Source: Bifidobacteriaceae bacterium
Lineage (GTDB): Bacteria; Actinomycetota; Actinomycetes; Actinomycetales; WQXJ01
Assembly: GCA_031266115.1 (NCBI GenBank)
Contig: JAISBQ010000390.1
Location: 1 to 11,112, forward strand
DNA: 11,112 bases
Direction of reading: 5' to 3'
Both the position numbers and the translations under genes were made by a program. Each line of letters opens with the position of its first letter. The stretch's first letter is position 1. Of this stretch, positions 7,301-11,112 are shown piece by piece. The notes beneath the pieces were generated by a model. That model did not search any database, had not been told where the DNA came from, and was given only the letters and a program-made list of their open reading frames with translations.

Positions 7301-8446
7301 ATGGAACCGTGGTTGGGCATATTGATCGTCATTCTTGGTGTCGCGTGTGTGGCCGGCGCGGTGTGGTGGCTGCGTGTGCGGCGCCGCCGGGGAACGCCGC
7401 CGATGCCGGCCCCCACCACCCGTACAGTGCCTTTCCCATCCGCCGGGCAGGATGCCGCGGACATCGACGATGTCGCTGCGCCGCCGCGGGCCACCCCGCC
7501 CGGGCCAGCACCTGAGCGTGACAAGCCTGAGGCGCTCGGGGGGAGGCTCGCCCGGCTGCGGGGTCGGCTGGCGGGGTCGGCTTCACCCCTCGGCCGGGCG
7601 TTGCTCGCGGTGCTGTCGCGTGACCGGCTGTCCGAGGGCGATTGGGAGGAGTTGGAGGAGACCCTGCTCCTCGCCGATGTCGGCGCCGAGGCGACCACGC
7701 AGCTCCTTGAGGCGCTGCGCACGCGCCTGCGTGTCGCGGGAGGCGAGGTGCCAACAGCGGTCGAGGCGTTGCGGACCGAACTGATCGAGGCCCTGGATAT
7801 CGGCGTGACGCGGGAGATCGCCGCTGCGGGCGACAACGGAATGCCTGGAGTGATCCTGGTGGTCGGTGTCAACGGTTCGGGGAAGACCACCACGATCGGT
7901 CGTCTCGCCCGCCTCTTGGTGGCGGAGGATCGCACCTGCCTACTGGGCGCGGCCGATACGTTCCGTGCCGCTGCCGCTGATCAACTCGCGACGTGGGGTG
8001 AACGGGCGGGGGTACCGGTTGTCGGCGGACCCGAGGGCTCCGATCCGGCGTCCGTGGCGTTCGACGCGGTCAGACAAGGGGTCGAGCAGGCGGTGGGCAC
8101 CGTGATCGTCGATACGGCCGGCAGGCTCCACAACAAGGCCAATCTCATGGCTGAGCTGGCCAAGATCAAGCGAGTCGCCGAAAAGCTGGCCCCGATCACC
8201 GAGGTACTTTTGGTGCTCGATGCGACGACGGGCCAGAACGGGCTCGCCCAGGGTTCGGTGTTCGCCGAGGCGGTGGGTGTCACCGGAATCGTGCTAACCA
8301 AGCTGGACGGGTCGGCCAAGGGGGGGATCGTCATCGCCGTCCAGCGGGCGTTGGGCGTGCCTGTCAAGCTGGTGGGCCTGGGTGAGGGTCCCGACGATCT
8401 GGCGCCGTTCGACCCCGAGGTCTTTGTCGGTGGAATGGTCGGGTAG
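7301..8446 (+). CDS. ftsY: Signal recognition particle receptor FtsY
   Basis: SRP receptor GTPase. It pairs with Ffh at the membrane to deliver ribosomes making membrane proteins to the Sec translocon. With ATG 7301 it has 381 residues; the in-frame GTG 7295 would add two and cannot be excluded. Residues ~4-23 form one hydrophobic helix followed by WLRVRRRR, a membrane anchor typical of actinobacterial FtsY in place of the long acidic A domain of E. coli. A Pro/Ala linker leads to the N domain (~80-170). The G domain has G1 GVNGSGKTTT (189-198), the insertion box with DTFRAAAADQL, G3 DTAGR (271-275), G4 TKLDG (333-337) and a closing GLGEGPDDLAPFDPEVFV, the standard FtsY end. Only weak ribosome-binding signal (GGTGG) precedes the ATG. 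Confidence 0.97.
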   Translation: MEPWLGILIVILGVACVAGAVWWLRVRRRRGTPPMPAPTTRTVPFPSAGQDAADIDDVAAPPRATPPGPAPERDKPEALGGRLARLRGRLAGSASPLGRALLAVLSRDRLSEGDWEELEETLLLADVGAEATTQLLEALRTRLRVAGGEVPTAVEALRTELIEALDIGVTREIAAAGDNGMPGVILVVGVNGSGKTTTIGRLARLLVAEDRTCLLGAADTFRAAAADQLATWGERAGVPVVGGPEGSDPASVAFDAVRQGVEQAVGTVIVDTAGRLHNKANLMAELAKIKRVAEKLAPITEVLLVLDATTGQNGLAQGSVFAEAVGVTGIVLTKLDGSAKGGIVIAVQRALGVPVKLVGLGEGPDDLAPFDPEVFVGGMVG

Positions 8447-8458
8447 AGGCCGGGCCGG

Positions 8459-8504
8459 CACGACTGTCTGAAACGGCGAGCATGACTGTCTGAAACGGCG
8501 AGCA
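8459..8504. repeat. 22-bp tandem direct repeat (two copies)
   Basis: GACTGTCTGAAACGGCGAGC occurs at 8462-8481 and again at 8484-8503. With the preceding bases CAC or CAT the unit is 22 bp, repeated with a single C/T difference. It starts 13 bases after the ftsY stop. The second copy runs into the coding frame of the DUF4143 remnant (L-K-R-R-A-A-W-Y), so the first copy looks like a later tandem duplication of the remnant's edge. Confidence 0.85.
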
Positions 8505-8826
8505 GCGTGGTATCGGTCGCGCATCAGGCAAATCGTCAACAGAGATGCGCCGGACGTCTCGGGCCTGGAGCGCCTCCACGACCTGTCGCGCCTCTTGCGC
8601 CTCATCGCGGGCAGAAGCGGATCGCCCATGGTTTGGGCCGGTCTGGCGCGTGACGCAGGTCTGGCGCGTAGGACCTCGATGCCCTACACCAGACCTCCTG
8701 GAGGGCCTCTACCTGGTGAGGACGCTTCGTGCGTGGACAGGGAGCCACTTGGGCCGTGAGATCAAGGCACCCAAGGTGTTTCCGACGGATCCGGGGCTGA
8801 TGATGGCGACGCTTGGGTTCGACGCG
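8487..8826 (+). pseudogene. Remnant of a DUF4143-type ATPase, frameshifted
   Basis: Two pieces in different frames together spell part of the DUF4143 domain, the C-terminal half of a large family of P-loop ATPases. The first piece, from about 8487 with WYRS at 8508, reads through QIVNRDAPDVSGLERLHDLS and RLLRLIAGRSGS to LARDAGLARRTSMPY, ending at 8687. Four bases (8688-8691) then stand where three are expected. The second piece continues one frame over with DLLEGLYLVRTLRAWTGSHL and IKAPKVFPTDPGLMMATLGF to ~8826. This matches the family order: helix, winged-helix-like segment, LLE-x-x-x-LV-R, then APK-x-x-x-TD-x-GL. The ATPase half with its Walker A is absent, as is the domain's C-terminus, so the gene is dead. 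A 139-residue open frame from 8545 uses only the second piece and should not be annotated as intact. Confidence 0.75.
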
Positions 8827-8929
8827 CACGCTGCCTCCCCCGTGAGCCCGCGCGACGCTGCCGGGCCCCTGGACCCGGCCGCGAACCCTTCACCGGTGCA
8901 ACACAACGTTTACACGGGGCATTTCCTTC

Positions 8930-8973
8930 GTGACCTCGACGTAACGTCGGCGCCCGGAACGTGAAACGTCATC
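8930..8973 (+). promoter_or_regulatory. GlnR-type nitrogen-control box upstream of amtB
   Basis: The order is GTGAC-n6-GTAAC-n6-GCCCG-n6-GAAAC-n6, with elements at 8930, 8941, 8952 and 8963, an exact 11-base spacing. This is the layout described for GlnR in actinobacteria (GTnAC-n6-GAAAC-n6, often doubled). Three of four half-sites fit well and the third is poor. It ends 57 bases before the amtB start. amtB is the standard GlnR target, so I infer activation under nitrogen limitation. No convincing -10 was identified between box and gene. Confidence 0.6.
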
Positions 8974-9030
8974 CGGCCAGAGTTGCCCAGTCCGGTCACC
9001 TGCGGCCGGGACGGGAAGGGGAAACGTTCA

Positions 9031-10287
9031 ATGCTCGAATTCGATACGGGCGGGACCGCATGGGTCCTGGCTTCCGCGACGCTGGTGCTCCTGATGACCA
9101 TCCCGGCGCTCGCATTCTTCTATGGGGGGATGGTGCGCGGAAAGTCTGTCCTCAACATGATGATGATGAGCTTTGGCGCCGCCGCCGTTGTCGGCGTCAT
9201 CTGGGTGCTGTGGGGTTATTCCGAGGCGTTTGGCAGTGACATCGGCGGGGTGATCGGCAACCCGTTCGAATGGTTTGGGCTGATGACCATGAGCGTGGAT
9301 GATGTGAGCGGGTCGATTCCCACGCTCGTCTTTGTCGGGTTCCAGGCGACTTTCGCGTTGATCACCGTCGCCCTCATCACTGGCGCCATCGCGGACCGTA
9401 CCCGGTTCGCACCGTGGCTGATCTTCGCTGGCCTGTGGGCGACCATCGTGTATGCGCCGCTGTGCCACATGGTGTGGGGTGGTGGTCTGCTCGGCGGCGA
9501 CGGTCCGATCGCCAGCGCGTTGGCCGCTCCCATGGATTTCGCCGGGGGAACCGTGGTCCACATCAACGCCGGCGTCGCCGGGCTGGTCCTCGCGCTGATC
9601 ATCGGCAAACGGGTCGGATTCGCCCATGAGCCGATGCGCCCGCACAACCTCCCCTTTGTCATGTTGGGTGCCGGACTACTGTGGGTCGGCTGGTTCGGAT
9701 TCAACTCCGGCAGCGCCGTCGCCGCCGACGGATTGGCGGGGCTCGCGTGGGTCAACACCTTCGTCGCCACCGCTGCCGCGTCGGGGACGTGGATGATCAC
9801 CGAGAAGATCCGAGACGGGAAGGCGACATCGCTGGGGGCTGCCTCCGGCATCGTCGCCGGACTCGTCGCCGTCACTCCCGCCGCCGGCTTTGTCAGCCCC
9901 GTCGGCGCGATCTTCATCGGCGGCATCGCCGGGGTCGCGTGCGCGCTCGCCGTTGCCCTGAAGTACAAGCTCGGATACGACGATTCCCTCGACGTGGTGG
10001 GTGTCCACCTCACGGGAGGTCTCGTGGGAACCGTCCTTGTCGGACTCTGGTCCACATCGACCGGTCTGTTCTACGGTGGCGGCATCGATCAACTCATCGC
10101 TCAGGTTCTTGCCGCAGTGATCGCCATCGCCTATTCCGGTATCCTCAGCGCCGTCATCGGTTTCGCTATCAAGGTGACAATTGGATGGCGTGTCGATCAG
10201 TCTGACGAGATCTCCGGCATCGACCTTGCTGTCCACGGCGAAACCGCCTATGAAACCGTCGGCACCGGCCGTGTCGCAGAGAGGTAG
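9031..10287 (+). CDS. amtB: Ammonium transporter AmtB
   Basis: Trimeric Amt/Mep/Rh membrane channel that brings in ammonium for glutamine synthesis when nitrogen is scarce. It has 418 residues and about 11 hydrophobic helices. The pore twin histidines are present: H177 in GGTVVHINAG and H326 in VVGVHLTGG. The Phe-gate region (F108 in FQATFALIT; F224 in GWFGFNSGSA) and W149 in CHMVWGGG are also conserved. The tail ends in the acidic cytoplasmic segment typical of PII-controlled channels. ATG 9031 is preferred, with GGGAAGGGG about nine bases upstream and the standard N-terminus MLEFDTGGTAWV; an upstream TTG at 8983 would add 16 polar residues with no support. The glnB start follows after eight bases, so the two are an operon, probably controlled by the GlnR box. 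Confidence 0.97.
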   Translation: MLEFDTGGTAWVLASATLVLLMTIPALAFFYGGMVRGKSVLNMMMMSFGAAAVVGVIWVLWGYSEAFGSDIGGVIGNPFEWFGLMTMSVDDVSGSIPTLVFVGFQATFALITVALITGAIADRTRFAPWLIFAGLWATIVYAPLCHMVWGGGLLGGDGPIASALAAPMDFAGGTVVHINAGVAGLVLALIIGKRVGFAHEPMRPHNLPFVMLGAGLLWVGWFGFNSGSAVAADGLAGLAWVNTFVATAAASGTWMITEKIRDGKATSLGAASGIVAGLVAVTPAAGFVSPVGAIFIGGIAGVACALAVALKYKLGYDDSLDVVGVHLTGGLVGTVLVGLWSTSTGLFYGGGIDQLIAQVLAAVIAIAYSGILSAVIGFAIKVTIGWRVDQSDEISGIDLAVHGETAYETVGTGRVAER

Positions 10288-10295
10288 AACCCCAA

Positions 10296-10634
10296 ATGAA
10301 ACTCGTCACAGCAGTGATCCAGCCCCACAGGCTGGACGATGTGAAAAGCGCTTTGGAGGGTGTAGGGATTCGTGGACTGACCCTCACCGAGGCCAGTGGC
10401 TTCGGTCGCCAAAAGGGCCACACGGAGGTGTACCGGGGTGCGGAATACACCGTGGATATGCTGCCCAAGATCCGGGTCGAGATTGTCATCGGCGACGATG
10501 ACGTACCCGCCGTGACCAGCGCCATCGTCCAGGCTGCCCAGACCGGCAAGATCGGTGACGGCAAGGTGTGGGTGACGCCCATCGACCAGTTGATACGGGT
10601 CCGGACTGGCGAGAGTGGCCCGGCCGCGATCTAG
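10296..10634 (+). CDS. glnK: Nitrogen regulatory protein PII (GlnB/GlnK type)
   Basis: Small trimeric signal protein that senses ATP/ADP and 2-oxoglutarate and plugs AmtB when nitrogen is plentiful. Its 112 residues are exactly family size. The T-loop contains the PII signature Y46-R-G-A-E-Y51, where Y51 is the modification site (adenylylated in studied actinobacteria). The second signature T-G-K-I-G-D-G-K-V-W (83-92) binds nucleotide, with K90 conserved. The ribosome-binding site AGAGAGG (10278-10284) overlaps the end of amtB, and the gap between the genes is eight bases, implying coupled translation. Pairing with amtB favours the name glnK; glnB is used for the same gene in many annotations. 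The final G of the TAG stop begins the large palindrome downstream. Confidence 0.96.
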   Translation: MKLVTAVIQPHRLDDVKSALEGVGIRGLTLTEASGFGRQKGHTEVYRGAEYTVDMLPKIRVEIVIGDDDVPAVTSAIVQAAQTGKIGDGKVWVTPIDQLIRVRTGESGPAAI

Positions 10635-10793
10635 TGTCCCGCGCCGGGAGTTCGCCGCACGATGCGTCCTGCGTGGGCGCCTCGCCGCGTTGCGAGCATG
10701 CGCCGATAGCTCTGCTATCGCCGCAGGTCCGCGCCTTGCGATGCACCCCACGCAGAAACCATATTGATGCGACGGATCTCCGGTTCGGGACAC
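10634..10793. repeat. 160-bp concentric imperfect palindrome, MITE-like
   Basis: Several inverted-repeat pairs share one centre near 10712. The outer ends are GTGTCCCG (10634-10641) and CGGGACAC (10786-10793), followed inward by CCGG-AG against CT-CCGG. A perfect 9-bp middle pair is CTGCGTGGG (10669-10677) with CCCACGCAG (10747-10755). The core is CGATAGC-TCT-GCTATCG (10704-10720). Stretches between them align less well, with small indels. The common axis indicates one folded element rather than separate hairpins. No transposase gene is present, and the short open frames inside are by-products of the symmetry. It begins at the last base of the glnK stop. It could be a non-autonomous mobile element, an intergenic repeat or a structured RNA; it is much larger than a terminator and lacks a T-run. 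Confidence 0.7.
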
Positions 10794-11112
10794 GAGGAGG
10801 GCGCTGAGCAAGTGCCGTTCGAGAACCCTGGCTCCCACGTCCTACCGGGTCCCTTCGCTCTTCTTCATCTCAGCTCGTCGGGCGCCACTGATTCGGCGGC
10901 TCCTCTCCTCGTCAGCCGGGAGGCACACCCTAGCGATGTCCAGTCTTGATGCTCCCGCGGACCTCGGCCGTTCCGGCGCGCCGCCGCGGACACAGACCCT
11001 CAGCGTGGGTGAGGGAGGTCGGGTCCCCCGGGACAAAGTTGCGAGGGGCCCCACCCGGCATGGTGTGCCCCACGCCGGGGTCACGCGCACCCAACATGCC
11101 CGCTCGGAAGAG
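10794..11112. other. Region without a recognised gene
   Basis: About 320 bases to the contig end. I recognise no conserved protein, tRNA or rRNA here. One frame opens at ATG 10936 and stays open for 59 codons to the edge (MSSLDAPADLGRSGAPP...). It has only a distant GGGAGG (10918-10923), is rich in Gly, Pro, Arg and Thr, and resembles no family I know. It could be the start of a truncated gene or chance. glnD, which often follows amtB-glnK in actinobacteria, cannot be identified. Confidence 0.5.
11104..11112 (+). other. Probable Illumina adapter remnant at contig end
   Basis: The last nine bases TCGGAAGAG equal bases 4-12 of the TruSeq adapter start AGATCGGAAGAGC. One of the three preceding bases also matches, giving 10 of 12. 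Position exactly at the contig end makes a chance match unlikely. The bases just before may also be affected. Confidence 0.6.

Noticed and set aside
8459..8504. CRISPR array
   Set aside because: Only two contiguous copies with no spacers, and no cas genes in the window.
8545..8964. Apparent 139-residue intact gene before amtB
   Set aside because: Only its middle third matches DUF4143; the upstream part of that domain is in another frame, and the end runs into the GlnR box.
8983..9030. TTG start for amtB adding 16 residues
   Set aside because: The extension is polar, has no ribosome-binding site and is absent from the standard Amt N-terminus; ATG 9031 has a good GGGAAGGGG upstream.
10248..10838. 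- strand open frame of 196 codons across glnK and the palindrome
   Set aside because: Antisense to glnK and extended by the palindrome; no family resemblance.

Overview
The window looks like a whole short contig from a high-GC Gram-positive bacterium (Actinomycetota). GC is roughly two thirds. GTG starts are used, and the gene content (smc, ftsY, amtB, PII, ndk) reads as actinobacterial. I cannot name a genus from sequence alone. Both ends look unreliable: the first ~84 bases are nearly pure C/G, and the last 9 bases match the core of the common Illumina adapter.

Left part (1-2980, + strand). The 3' end of a gene for a secreted or surface protein with four bacterial Ig-like (BIG2) domains comes first. 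A gap follows with two neighbouring hairpin-forming palindromes that share the same outer bases. Then come ndk (nucleoside diphosphate kinase, possibly leaderless) and a 12-helix MFS transporter.

Middle part (2991-7300). On the - strand a ClbS/DfsB-family (DUF1706, DinB-like) gene is followed after 11 bases by smc, the chromosome-condensation ATPase; the two look like one transcription unit. It is transcribed away from ftsY, the SRP receptor gene on the + strand. The 93-base divergent gap holds an operator-like palindrome.

Right part (7301-11112, + strand). After ftsY there is a 22-bp tandem duplication and a frameshifted, truncated remnant of a DUF4143-type ATPase. Next is a GlnR-type nitrogen-control box upstream of amtB-glnB(glnK), the ammonium channel and its PII regulator. 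Immediately after glnB lies a ~160-bp concentric imperfect palindrome that looks like a repeat or small non-autonomous mobile element. About 320 bases with no recognisable gene follow. The expected next gene of this cluster, glnD, is not visible.

The coding content is mostly ordinary core biology: chromosome segregation, protein targeting, nucleotide balance and ammonium uptake under nitrogen control. The parts worth a second look are the intergenic palindromes, the ClbS-smc pairing, the decayed ATPase gene and the GlnR box. I found no convincing new multi-gene system.
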